From positions 2,484,833-2,548,832 of the forward strand of contig JAFMSR010000017.1 of assembly GCA_022818135.1 (NCBI GenBank): DNA of 64,000 nt, given 5' to 3'. The position numbers and the translations under genes were made by a program. Positions 46,914-59,353 of this stretch are shown one piece after another. The notes beneath the pieces were generated by a model. It searched no databases, was not told the origin of the DNA, and saw only the letters and a list, made by a program, of their open reading frames with translations. Source of the DNA: Saxidomus purpurata (taxonomy: Eukaryota; Mollusca; Bivalvia; Venerida; Veneridae). The number at the start of each line of letters is the position of its first letter. Position 1 is the stretch's first letter.

Positions 46914-47806
46914 GAGAGCAAATAAAATTCTGATATTCACAGGCGTGAGAAATTTCAATGCCTTGTTCAAACAAGAAAAAAGTTTTCTATTTAGAATGTT
47001 GATTAAATCAGTGGTACATCATACTGTTATTTTTAATAGTGGTGAAGTAAGGTGGAATATTTGGATTTTACATTTTCGGCATATTTTATAGCTATAAGTG
47101 TGAATAATTACGTTTGCAGCAGAATTTATTTACAAAAACAATTCACAATATGTTTGCTTAATAGCAACATTAGTATGAGTCAACGGCTTTGTTTTATACA
47201 ATGAATTGCGTGTGATTTCTATTCACATTTTATGTTAAGATGATATGAGTATTTACTTTCTTTACAATATATGTTGTAATAGTGATTAGCCATTCTAGTA
47301 TTTTTTACAAATGACCTCATTTGAAAGAATTCAAAAATACAATTTTATAATTATGTTATAACCATTTTAGTTGTACCTGAAGCATACAAAATACTCTATA
47401 TACTGAAGAATCTCTACTTGCTTATAGGCCTATTTTTAAAAGGCTAGGTGATTTATTTCTTTGAGGTACGATAGCTTATTTTCTTTGAGAATAGGAAAAC
47501 TAAATACTCCATGTGTATTTCCAACTTAAAAGGGAAATCTGCTTAGTTTTAAATGAATGTCATATAGAGGGAAGACATGTTTAAATAACCATGCTACAGG
47601 AAACTAAGCTTGTGTCAGTGCTGAAAGAATATAAACAAGTAGTACAATGAATACATAGTAAATGTCATTGATGCTGTTTACATATTTTATCTTGTAACTT
47701 TTTAAAACTTCTTAAAAGCAAGAATGATATGTTTATGTGTGATAGTTTTTTGTAGTATTACTGTTCAGAATCTCATTTTACATGTCGTTCTGATATAACA
47801 GTTGTT
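46914..47806 (+). other. smo 3' UTR / downstream flank
   Basis: AT-rich non-coding sequence. aataaa at 46920 lies only seven bases after the stop and is too close for a normal poly(A) signal; the transcript probably runs further, but no clear end was identified. No ORF of interest. Confidence 0.6.
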
Positions 47807-48101
47807 GGCCTTTTACACTGGCACCAGAGTACTAGACTGCTCTGTATTAACAAAATAAATACCCCAAAATATACCAAATACTCTTATCATAAAAAACCCC
47901 TAAATAATGGTAAAAGTCATTTTCTGACAAACCCCGTATACACGTTCTATATTATTCACAATAAATAGAACAGTGTAAACGGGGTTTGTCAAAATGACTT
48001 TTACCATTTTTTTTCATGATAAGGTGTTATTTAGGTTTTTTGGGGATTTATTTTGTTAAAATTACAGGGCAGTCTAGTACTCTGGTGCCAGGGCCTTTTA
48101 C
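47807..48101. mobile_element. Hairpin MITE with target-site duplication (hAT-like)
   Basis: The left arm from 47818 (ctggcaccagagtactagac + tgc) and the right arm ending 48091 (gcagtctagtactctggtgc + cag) are inverted copies. The complementarity continues with indels to the centre near 47950: aaaataaat...cccc, cttatcat, aatggtaaaagtcatttt, gacaaaccccgt...tac against their reverse complements. The flanks ggccttttac at 47807-47816 and 48092-48101 are a direct duplication of 8-10 bp, which fits hAT-type insertion (8 bp). The element itself spans 47817-48091, about 275 bp, and is non-coding. It lies in the 3' flank or UTR of smo. Confidence 0.9.
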
Positions 48102-49139
48102 TTTATCAGGTATTCTTCATTTATCCTTTTTAAGGGCATTGTTACTGAAACATTGAACTTTCAGCTGTGTTGAACTGTTAGTAAATCTTTATCAATTATA
48201 TGATATAGATTGTACATAACTTGAAAGCAAGACAAAAATAGGAAAGCATAAAATCTGAATCTTTCTTATTTATAATTTTTAACAAGGTCATTTTTTGCTC
48301 TGAAATGAGTATGCCGACTTAATGAGATAAAGACAAGAGTTGTTTGGAAATACTGAACACGGTAATAAACTGGTGGATAGTGCATACATATAAAGGTCAT
48401 TTTACAGATTGACCTCAAAATATGTTTGGACTTTATTTCCAAGCACTGCAATATCATATCAAACCTAATGTGTTGTGATTTTAAGATTTATAAATTAGCT
48501 TTCAAATTGAAATTATTTGCTGTTTTTACTTGTTTGTTTTATAAGTAAACTTATGTGACTAAACTTTGACGTTTTAAGAAGTTAACACAAGTGCACTTGG
48601 ATTAGTTCTCTTTTTTAAAGATTTTTTTTCCGACCCAATATGAAAACATTACCGGTAGGTCATGGTACTAAAATGATTTGAAATTTAATATGGAATTTAA
48701 TGGTTTGAAAGACAAAATTAATATAATTATATGTCTATCCTCATTTAATAAGTTGTCCTAAAGTGCTTTTTTATGAACTTTTGACACTGACTGTTGTTGT
48801 CTGTACTTGCAATCTGTGCTAAAACATAATGGTGCTATTACATTTTCATTTTGTTGTCAATATTACAGGGTGTTCTTAACGAAAAGTGCCATTTTGAAAT
48901 TTAATGAACAAGTGCATTACAATATACCTGATGTTAGAAACTGTTAGATGTAGATTTTAGTTTGTTTAGAAGTGTAAGATTTTACTATTCAGAAATCTAC
49001 CTATAGAATTTTTTACAAGCTTTATAATTTACAAGTTTATAACATTTATTTGTAAAGAGAGAAGAAAGAATTATATTATATACGAACTGAAACAGTTCTT
49101 TGTGCTTGGTATTTGTGCTGTATCAAAAAGAGCCATTGC
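48102..49139. other. Flank downstream of smo
   Basis: AT-rich, no gene; may still be smo 3' UTR. ORF 48266 (minus) has no domain. Confidence 0.5.
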
Positions 49140-49734
49140 TTTAAAAGTTTCATGTTTTAGCTCGACTATTCGAGGAATAAGAAGAGTTATTATACTTGCT
49201 CGGGCATCTGTGTTCGGGTCATGGGCAGGGTTAAAAGTTTTATAGCAAGCTTTGTTTTCTTGTTAAATCTTTGCAACTAAAGATCCAATCTTAATGACAC
49301 ATGACATGAGGACAGTGCAACATATATGCACATAATTATCTCCGTATAACCACCTATGGAATTGATTTGAAACATGTCAGTTGACTGTTAAGTGGTATCA
49401 AACTTGAAAAATATACAGCTTCTTGATTTACTATTTACTGCCAAAATTAAAAGACTGACCGTTTCCTTTTGGCTTACAAAGCACAAACTGTCAGAGTGAG
49501 CAGTTTGGATCGCTCACCACCCATTATACTGCCCAGGGAGCTTGTTAACTCTACTGGACAAAGTGGCGGTCTGTCCGTCCGTCCGTCAGCTTTTCCTTGA
49601 TAACACTCTACAGGTTGCAATATTCATTTGATTTTCACAAAACTTACTCAGATCAATCCAGTCAGATAGACAAGTATAGCGATACTGGCCCTTTTGGGGC
49701 CTCTTGTTTTTACATACGAATATAGGGGGGGGGA
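49140..49734 (+). repeat. Dispersed repeat block (tagctcgactattcgag...)
   Basis: tttagctcgactattcgagg, ataagaagagttattatact and tgctcgggcatctgtgttcg form the start of a repeat I recognise as common in bivalve genomes (from memory). It is followed by ggcggtctgtccgtccgtcc and gataacactctacaggttgc + aatattcatttgattttcac. No coding capacity. Confidence 0.6.
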
Positions 49735-49880
49735 GTTAAAAATCTTCATCTCTGAAACCACAAGGCCTAGAACTTAAAGATATTTGGCATGAATCATTGC
49801 CTAGTTAACATCTACCAAAATTGTTCAAATCATGACCCCGGGTCAAAAGTGACGCTGCCAGGAGGGTCACTTGATTTATC
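49735..49880 (+). repeat. Dispersed repeat family R1, copy 2
   Basis: aaatcttcatctctgaaacc, acaaggcctagaacttaaag + atatttggcatgaatcattg and ctaccaaaattgttcaaatc; homologous to 24145-24345 and 55535-55810. Confidence 0.75.
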
Positions 49881-50178
49881 AAAGGCTTATACAGTCAAAC
49901 CTACGGACCTACAGACCAATTTATCAAAAATTCCTGACACGGATCCCTCCGTTATATAATTCTCTTTAAACTGGTCCAAACCCCATGTTAACCGACCTCC
50001 AATTATCAAAATTATGCTTGTTCAAAGTTGACACATCTTCCTTCAAAGCAAGTGTCAAAAAAACGCCGATTTCTAAAGACACTCATAATTTGATTTGATT
50101 ATATGAAACAAAACCTGTTTAAATGCATCCAATTATACCTAACTACAATTATATGATAATCCATACAATACTTAAGGG

Positions 50179-50976
<798 letters not shown>

Positions 50977-51416
50977 AATAAAAATTTAAAAATTTATTGG
51001 GGGAAAAAAAAAATTTAAATTTTTTTAAAACTTGGGTTTTGGGGGTTTTTTTTGAAGGATTTTAAATTTTTTTAACCCTGTCATATCAGAAAAAATATAA
51101 GATCCGCCCACAAAATCATTTTAATGCGAGATTTACAACTTTTTACTTCGTAATTTATTGCTGCTACGGTATTCCGACAAGACGGTCACGTGATTATCTA
51201 AAATATTTGAGGTACACAGCGGGGAAAACATCCTCATGCATCAGTGGTTCGCCAACCTTTCAGACAAACCCCTGATTCACAACTCGCTAATCCGAGTGAA
51301 AAGCTAAAAATAGCTCGTTCCGGGAATTTCCTTTACGGACTAATCAGAAAGCGCGTTACATTTCTCGCGGTAAAATTACGTCAATTCGTAAACACAAGAA
51401 AAAAAGAAAATGGAAC
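50977..51416. other. Short-homopolymer sequence followed by normal sequence, no gene
   Basis: Up to about 51080 the sequence is homopolymer-dominated and unreliable. From 51080 it becomes normal, moderately GC-containing sequence with no recognised feature. It may hold the 5' region of the ORF at 51417. Confidence 0.5.
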
Positions 51417-51815
51417 ATGATGGATATTAAAATTTGCGGTGTTATTGAGGCTAGTACTTCTTACAGGAAATATGAACGATTAGAAAGCGAACTGAAAACA
51501 GTGATTGAGAGAAAGTGCAGAAGAGTTATAAAATACATTTGTGCAAAGTGTAAGCGAAGGGTGCAAAAAGCTGCAGACAGTGTTAAAAAGGGGGGAACAT
51601 TTAGTAAAAGTACGGACGTTGTGTTCGTGTACGCCAAGGACGAAAGTAATTTGCAGAACGCCTTCAAGTACTCCCAGGAAGTATGTAGCCCACAAGGCAC
51701 ACACGCCAGTAAGAAGGAGGCAAGTACGTCCGAAAAATTATGTAACGAATGCTCTGGACGTACGAGAATGCGGGGAAAATGGAGAAAGTTGAACGAGAAC
51801 TTATATCTGCGATAG
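51417..51815 (+). CDS. Hypothetical 132-residue protein with two CxxC motifs
   Basis: The first ATG of this frame is at 51417 (atgatg at 51417-51422); an out-of-frame ATG lies just upstream at 51411. The protein is basic and contains CAKCKRRVQK (about residues 43-52) and LCNECSGRTR (about 109-118), which could pair to bind one zinc ion, with a Lys/Ser-rich middle. I do not recognise a family. It stands alone with no paired exon identified. It may be a first exon (a possible donor gtacga lies at about 51755) or a chance ORF. Its composition (higher GC, balanced codons) is more gene-like than that of nearby ORFs. The overlapping ORFs 51461, 51480 and 51541 are shadows. Confidence 0.35.
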   Translation: MMDIKICGVIEASTSYRKYERLESELKTVIERKCRRVIKYICAKCKRRVQKAADSVKKGGTFSKSTDVVFVYAKDESNLQNAFKYSQEVCSPQGTHASKKEASTSEKLCNECSGRTRMRGKWRKLNENLYLR

Positions 51816-54800
51816 AATCGGTCGGGTAATTGATAATTATTACACTCGAAGCTGTTATAAACGACTTGAAAACATGTTAATGGTGTTTAAGCATTTGATG
51901 TAACTTTTAAAAAATGTAATTAGTTAAAAATCCGATTTTATCCAAAAAAAGCAATTCAGTTAGTAATCAGAGCTAATAAGGCGATGAATAACATCTGTGA
52001 ATAATCTTTGTTCGACTGTTTTATACAAATTATTAGATATAATATAATAAAAGGTTATGAAAATTGTTATGAGCCAGAATGATTCGGCATCTTGTTTTCT
52101 AATCAAGCATAGGCTGTCCACTATTATCGATATGTGTGATGTACCTACGTACTTAGTCAACCATACCTGGCGCGCGTGCTTTACTGATCGCGTGTCATAC
52201 CAGGGATCGTATATACAGGGATATGAAACGCGCTATAGAGCAGACGAATTTATTGATTTTTCTGCGCCGTAGGTAAGACGGCGCTGTCCGATAATTTTCG
52301 ATCCGTTAGCGTAGATAAAACTACTTGTCTTTGATTATCGACGGTCGCTTTTCTCTAATTAATTGGTAACAGGTAATAAAAATAAAGAGGCACGGATCTA
52401 TCTTTGTACGTATTTGGGTCCGTGATAAAGAGGAAAAAAGTGAAAATTTAAAAGTATGGAAGATTGTGTATTGATCTTGCAAATGTGTAAAAACAAAATG
52501 CGAATAAGCAAAAACAAATAACAAAAGAAGAGTGTAAAAGGCGCGATGGTATTACTGTCGTATTATATACTTTCTAGTAAAAGATCAGATCAAATTAACT
52601 TATCAACAAATTATGTTTTTACAAAACCGAAATCACTTTGTTATATATTATAAATCATTTAATTTTCCTTTTATCGGCAAAAAGGCAATCAACAAAAAAA
52701 ACAACGTGAAAGGTGCGAAAGTTCTTCACGACATGTTTGTGTCATTTTATTTTGATATTAATTTTGTAAAAAGTCATCAAAATAATTATCGACATCGTTT
52801 ACTAATAGTTGTGTTGTCTTTTGATCGGAAACAAATTAATTGGTATGTTTGCAGAAAAAAAAACGAAATAATTGCAACAAATCGCAATTGCTCAACACAA
52901 CATGGAATCTAATTTTACACATCTACGCACATTTTTAACCGTGATATCAAGTGAATACTTATGAAACTGATTTTTTTATAGAGATCAGTCATTTAACATG
53001 CTTAAAATGATCATTTTCATGTAAAAAGATATATTATTTTCTTACGGCTATAAGTAACGCACAGCATAACAAGTATGGCTACCAATCTTATTTACAGCCG
53101 AATGACGCTCGTTTTCAAATGTGTTTTAAACAATTTTTAGCCATTGTAACGGGTTTGCAAATAGTTTAATATGTGTATCAATGATTCATGAATATATTTT
53201 AATTCAACATTGGGATTCAATAACCACATCGGTGCGAAAATTCGTTACTATGTAGAACCTGGTTTTGCAAATTTCGCCATTTTGCCGCCATTTTTCAGTG
53301 CAAAAGTTAAAATTGGCCCAAATTTACGAACTTCTCCTTCATCACTTACCCGCTTTTTAACAAAAGAAATTACTGCGAACACTTAACAAATCCTTTATCA
53401 ATGCAACCAAATCCATATTATTCACGCAAACACAAAAGAACGACAGAAAGTCGCTACAAAGTTGGGCTATGTTAGCCGCAGCTCCGCCATTTTCTCATCT
53501 TTCTCGTCAAACATTCTTACAGATGATCTGCACTTGAAAGGGTATATATTGCAAAAAAATCGATATGACTTCTCACAAATAACTTGTCAGTGGATTAATC
53601 ATAACTTACCAATTTGTTATGTAGAAATTCAACGTTGATAGATTGATAATATTTTAGAGATTGAAGAAGATATTATCGATGATTTTCTGTATTCGCTTAC
53701 TTAAAATGGCGTCGTTGTGATGATGAAATCTCGCAAAATCTCGCAAAATCTCGTTACGGCAGAGAATTCGACCTTTTTCGCACCGTTTCACAATCCGTTA
53801 ATATAACAAATCCTGGTCATACTAATACTGCCCGAGGCTGTAAATTAATTAATCTCATACAGTACCATGGATTGAAGATAATTTATGTATCCTGATTTAT
53901 TTACGCTTTGAAACTCGTTTGTAAATTTTACAATAAAAACCAGTTATATTATGATTTATATTATGATAAAAATCCTATTTATTTGTCTCCATGTAGTCCA
54001 AATATTCTGAAAAATTTCTTTTCGTTTCACCTTTTCCAATTTTTGATTAATGAATGATAGTTTTCTGTATTTTAGTAAACACTCTGCAATAATATATAAA
54101 CAATATATATTATTATTATTATTATTATTATTGATGAGCAGGTATGCCTTTATGACAGTGAAATGTATCTTTTATGAAAAGGTACCGAGTAAAGCTAAAA
54201 TAGAGTAATGATAACACTTTTTTTTCTAACTTTAGAATCATTATACATGTACCTGCTTACAACTTCTGTGCATCACAACCCCGTTTGTTTAGTGAACAAT
54301 TCATTATATGATAAACTTCTGGTCTTCGCATAATGCAGACTTACCAAGACCCGTTCTTATTTGAAAACGAAACGTTCTATTACAACATTTTTTCCAGATC
54401 AAATGCATATTCATTTTTTGAAAAAAGTAATTTACAAATATGCATGTTTTTAGGTCACACATTCTTCACATGCCGACTTGTGTGGAAGGATTTGTAAAGA
54501 GAATAACTTTTAGTTTATGAGTTTTCGTAACATATTCGTTTATCTTTTTGTATTCATTTTAATAGATTCTGTCAAAAATAAAAACGAATTTGATTTACGC
54601 ATTGATAGTATGCAGTTAGTATTTCAGTGGGATGACAATTTATACAAACAAATAATCCAAATTTTTACAATAACCTGATAATTGTTCATTTATAATTGCT
54701 GAATTGCTAAGCGTGCACATCTAATTATCGTAACAATTAACTGATCAATACCGGTTGACTCTACCAGTTTATTAATTATCCCTTATCGGCGCCTCAAAAG

Positions 54801-55534
54801 GGGCGGAGCTATGAACGGTTACTGACACACATAGAGCGCGACGTTGTTGGAATACATACCGATCAACTTCAACGGTTCATAAAGCACGTTTTAATTATTT
54901 TTTTCAGCATCTTTGATTTCGCTTATATGTAGAAGTTAAATTGAACATAAAATAATGCATAAAAACAGAAATTTGCGATTTTAAAGCAAATTAGAGTCGA
55001 TAGCTACCGTAAAGGTCCATTACTAACACTAAATCGAATTTTCTTGTAAATCTAGAATTGTAACAGGGAAATACAGTTTGAAACTGGCTTCTAAAACTTT
55101 ACAATAACCGTGGAGTATTTCCCTGTGCAGAGAAATGAGTGAATGTTTGTTTATTTCATAGATTGGACTGGGTGGTCTTTTTGTCCTACTTTCGCTTTAT
55201 TGAATGTTGTAAAAAGTCAGACATATACTTTGCATATAATTGGAAGTAAAGTTCTTCAATTATAATTTAAAATAGGCAGGCTTATTTATGTACAACCTAT
55301 TTACAGCCTCTCTGGGAGATTTCTGGAATATTACAAAGATATTTGAAAACGGGAAAATCTACTTTCGTTTTTGAAAAGACAAAATATAATTTATTAATGT
55401 TTTTGTTAAACTCAAATTTTCAACATAATATGGTCTCATTCTATGCAGTATGTCATATTTTTCCTTCTGAAAAGACGCCCGTACGATTCCAGATTTAAAA
55501 GAAAATTTTATTTGATTTGATGTTATATATAGTA
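51816..55534. other. Intergenic stretch, no gene recognised
   Basis: About 3.7 kb. The ORFs at 51960, 52057, 52321 and 52613 have no domains. An inverted 11-bp match (cggtgcgaaaa at 53230, ttttcgcaccg at 53775) brackets a stretch rich in gccattt-like phrases, but evidence for an element is weak. An ATT microsatellite lies at 54107-54132. Confidence 0.5.
54107..54132. repeat. ATT microsatellite
   Basis: About eight ATT units (tattattattattattattatt). Confidence 0.93.
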
Positions 55535-55810
55535 ATGGACCTTTAGTTCAGAACCACAAGGTCAAATTTGACTCTTTCTGCTGATGACCATTTATTTAAG
55601 CCAATAGTAGCCAAGTGGGCCGTCTTGGCTCTCTTGTTTAGCTCACATGAGCATGTAGTGCTCCAGGTTAGTGTTGTGGTCATCCTGGGTCCATCGTCAT
55701 CAACAATACGCTTCAAACAACATCGATTTTACATAGATTTCTATAGGAAAAACTTTTAAAAGCACGTATCATTGCCTAGTGGACCCCTACAAAGATTGTT
55801 CAAATATATG
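55535..55810 (+). repeat. Dispersed repeat family R1, copy 3
   Basis: ttcagaaccacaaggtcaaa, tttagctcacatgagcatgt + agtgctccaggttagtgttg and attgcctagtggacccctac + aaagattgttcaaat. It shares the ends with 24145-24345 and 49735-49880, and adds a tagctcacatgagca segment seen in many bivalve repeats (from memory). Confidence 0.7.
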
Positions 55811-55817
55811 TATATTA

Positions 55818-56100
55818 GGGCTTTTTCGTTGGTACCGGTTTCCCATATGACCAACACCCCCAGATTAGATGAGTTATTTTAGGTTTCGGGGGATAGTGCT
55901 AGATACAGAAAGCGTCCAAATACCGGAGACACCCCTGGTTCATATACATGCCAGGTGTATAGAACCCATGTATGCGACCTTGGTTTTTAAGTCTCATACG
56001 AAAGACCGTTAGTAATTTTAGTTGGTCAGCCCCGGGAATCGAACTCATAACCCAAAGATTACAAGTCTCCTGCTCTACTGATTGAGCTATCTGGGCTGAC
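55818..56100 (-). mobile_element. tRNA-derived SINE
   Basis: On the minus strand the first 76 bases (56100-56025) form a tRNA-like head. The 7-bp acceptor ends gtcagcc and ggctgac pair perfectly. There is an A box-like gatagctcaatcagtagagc, an anticodon loop cttgtaa (TGT, Thr-like) and a B box-like gagttcgattcc. The T stem (atgag / cccgg) does not pair well. A tRNA-unrelated body follows down to about 55818 (gtcgcatacatgggttctat, gggtgtctccggtatttgga, ggaaaccggtaccaacgaaa). A SINE fits better than a functional tRNA. Confidence 0.75.
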
Positions 56101-56608
56101 TAATTGTTCAAATCAATTATGTATGAGCTTAAGTAACACGAGTGGTTAACTTTCCCAACCACCACAGAATGAGGTGAAAAGAAATTGTGAGGAGCACACT
56201 TCCGAGGTGGTGGGGTTCTACCAAATAAACAAGACATGTGAGTATGATTTTTGTAATTTTTGTTTTAAATTATTTTGTTGAAGAACTTTCAAAAATCGGG
56301 CAATGTAGTTATCAGTAGAAATGTTGAGACTACCATCTGCACGAATTGTCGAAACAAAATTCCATGAAGTGTAGTCTCTAGAACGTTTATAAGTTGGCGA
56401 AAATCTCGATTTTCGGTAACCAGTGTTAAAATACCATTTTTTTGTCCAAAATTCCGTTTTCCGAATACATTTTACAAGCAACGTACGAGTACATATACAA
56501 AATAGCCATTGTCACTAGACGAACCACCCGTGTAAGTAAATTTGATATGTAATGGAAACACATTTAATAATTGACACAAGATTTACATCTTTGACTTTCT
56601 TTCTGCTG
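56101..56608. other. Short intergenic stretch before the satellite
   Basis: No gene. ORF 56218-56481 (minus) has no domain. Confidence 0.5.
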
Positions 56609-58590
56609 TAGAGTTTAAAACTGCTATCTAATCTCAACACGGTGACTTGCTGCAGAGTTTAAAACTGCTATCTAATCTCAACACGGCAACTTTTGCTTCA
56701 GAGTTTAAAACTGCTATCTAATCTCAACACGGCGACTTGCTTCAGAGTTTAAAACTGCTATCTAATCTCAACACGGCGACTTTTGCTTCAGAGTTTAAAA
56801 CTGCTATCTAATCTCAACACCGTGACTTGCTTCAGAGTTTAAAACTGCTATCTAATCTCAACAGGGGGACTTTTGCTTCAGAGTTTAAAACTGCTATCTA
56901 ATCTCAACACGGCGACTTGCTTCAGAGTTTAAAACTGCTATCTAATCTCAACACGGTGACTTTTGCATCAGAGTTTAAAACTGCTATCTAATCTCAACAC
57001 GGCGACTTGCTTCAGAGTTTAAAACTGCTATCTAATCTCAACACGGTGACTTTTGCATCAGAGTTTAAAACTGCTATCTAATCTCAACACGGTGACTTTT
57101 GCTTCAGAGTTTAAAACTGCTATCTAATCTCAACACGGTGACTTTTGCATCAGAGTTTAAAACTGCTATCTAATCTCAACACGGTGACTTTTGCATCAGA
57201 GTTTAAAACTGCTATCTAATCTCAACACGGTGATTTTTGCTTCAGAGTTTAAAACTGCTATCTAATCTCAACACGGCGACTTTTGCTTCAGAGTTTAAAA
57301 CTGCTATCTAATCTCAACACGGCGACTTTTGCTGCAGAGTTTAAAACTGCTATCTAATCTCAACACGGTGACTTTTGCTTCAGAGTTTAAAACTGCTATC
57401 TAATCTCAACACGGTGACTTTTGCTTCAGAGTTTAAAACTGCTATCTAATCTCAACACGGTGACTTTTGCATCAGAGTTTAAAACTGCTATCTAATCTCA
57501 ACACGGTGACTTTTGCATCAGAGTTTAAAACTGCTATCTAATCTCAACACGGTTACTTTTGCTTCAGAGTTTAAAACTGCTATCTAATCTCAACACGGCG
57601 ACTTTTGCTTCAGAGTTTAAAACTGCTATCTAATCTCAACACGGTGACTTTTGCATCAGAGTTTAAAACTGCTATCTAATCTCAACACGGCGACTTGCTT
57701 CAGAGTTTAAAACTGCTATCTAATCTCAACACGGCGACTTGCTTCAGAGTTTAAAACTGCTATCTAATCTCAACACGGTGACTTTTGCTTCAGAGTTTAA
57801 AACTGCTATCTAATCTCAACACGGTGACTTTTGCTTCAGAGTTTAAAACTGCTATCTAATCTCAACATGGCGACTTGCTTCAGAGTTTAAAACTGCTATC
57901 TAATCTCAACACGGCGACTTGCTTCAGAGTTTAAAACTGCTATCTAATCTCAACACGGTGACTTTTGCTTCAGAGTTTAAAACTGCTGTCTAATCTCAAC
58001 ACGGTGACTTTTGCATCAGAGTTTAAAACTGCTATCTAATCTCAACACGGCGACTTGCTTCAGAGTTTAAAACTGCTATCTAATCTCAACACGGCGACTT
58101 GCTTCAGAGTTTAAAACTGCTATCTAATCTCAACACGGCGACTTGCTGCAGAGTTTAAAACTGCTATCTAATCTCAACACAGTGACTTTTGCTTCAGAGT
58201 TTAAAACTGCTATCTAATCTCAACACGGTGACTTTTGCATCAGAGTTTAAAACTGCTATCTAATCTCAACACGGTGACTTTTGCATCAGAGTTTAAAACT
58301 GCTATCTAATCTCAACACGGTGACTTTTGCTTCAGAGTTTAAAACTGCTATCTAATCTCAACACGGCGACTTTTGCATCAGAGTTTAAAACTGCTATCTA
58401 ATCTCAACACGGCGACTTTTGCATCAGAGTTTAAAACTGCTATCTAATCTCAACACGGCGACTTTTGCATCAGAGTTTAAAACTGCTATCTAATCTCAAC
58501 ACGGCGACTTTTGCTTCAGAGTTTAAAACTGCTATCTAATCTCAACACGGCGACTTTTGCTTCAGAGTTTAAAACTATTGCCTAATCTTT
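56609..58590 (+). repeat. 44/46-bp satellite array, 43 intact units plus one degenerate
   Basis: The unit is gagtttaaaactgctatcta + atctcaacac (30-bp core) followed by gg(c/t)gac(tt)ttgc(t/a/g)tca. Units are 44 bp (gacttgcttca) or 46 bp (gacttttgcttca). I counted 43 intact cores; the last unit (58565) is degenerate (aaaactattgcctaatcttt). In the 43 cores only one substitution was seen (ctgtcta at about 57989), whereas the 14-16-bp linker varies at several positions. No coding potential; both strands are stop-rich. Confidence 0.96.
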
Positions 58591-58989
58591 ACCAGGTGAT
58601 AAAACGACACATATTTATTTTAATAACTTTCACATAGACTTGAGTAGAAATTAAAATGTAATCTATATGATCCAAATGAAGTAATTCATTCAAAAACATA
58701 TCAATATAAGCTAATTATCAATGATGATTTAAAACAATTTCAAACGAATTATCATGATTTCTGTATGAAAGTTACGTGTTGATATTCATAAAAATGTTCA
58801 CAGGCGACATTCGGGAATCAGTTTTTCCGTAATCCGTCCGTCCAACCGTCTTCCTGACTGTCCGACAAATTGTAACATTAAAGCCAAAATTTTCTTCACA
58901 AACAGAATTGACTTCTGCCTTGTAAAAGAAATAAAGTGCTAAACACAAACAGCCTAGCAAAATCTTTAAGTTGTTTCTTCTTTTCTCTA
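58591..58989. other. Short intergenic stretch
   Basis: AT-rich, ends in a cagtttttccgtaatccgtc / cgtccaaccgtcttcctg stretch common in local repeats. No gene. Confidence 0.5.
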
Positions 58990-59196
58990 ACACATTCACA
59001 GGGATTGAGGGTCATGGGTATGAGCCCTGCTACCGACCATGTCTCTCTATGTGATAAAGATTGCAGTTTCCTACGGAGGATAGGAGTGTAGTACTGGTTC
59101 TTCCCAGGAACGATTGTCGGGTAAACTGCCCGCTCGTGAAAATGACCAAAACACGGTTGCATCGGGCGTTAAACTGCTACAACAACAACAACAATC
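58990..59196 (+). mobile_element. SINE with B-box-like head and (AAC)n tail
   Basis: catgggtatgagccctgcta resembles a tRNA B box; the body has gtagtactggttcttcccag and gtaaactgcccgctcg; the end is gggcgttaaactgctacaac + aacaacaacaa. The tail of AAC units and the related copy at 37060-37165 support a SINE family. The 75- and 88-codon minus ORFs here (58772, 58896) are shadows. Confidence 0.65.
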
Positions 59197-59353
59197 ACAA
59201 TTTTGCAAAGTAAACTTAGTTACAGAAATTGCCCAAATTGGAATTCAGAAGATCAAATTATAAAACTCTAGGTATAAATTCAAGACAGTTCAGCAACTTT
59301 TAAAAGTTGTATATGTTACATTTGTATATTGAATAGAGTCCATTTAAAACAAT

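Noticed and set aside
53230..53785. Transposon with cggtgcgaaaa TIRs
   Set aside because: Only 11 bp match, the flanks show no duplication, and the interior has no symmetry.
56025..56100. Functional tRNA-Thr(TGT) gene
   Set aside because: The T stem does not pair and a repeat-like body follows directly, so a tRNA-derived SINE is more likely.
56609..58590. CRISPR-like array (gtttaaaact repeats at regular spacing)
   Set aside because: The 'spacers' are only 14-16 bp and nearly identical to each other, and the genome is eukaryotic. It is a tandem satellite.
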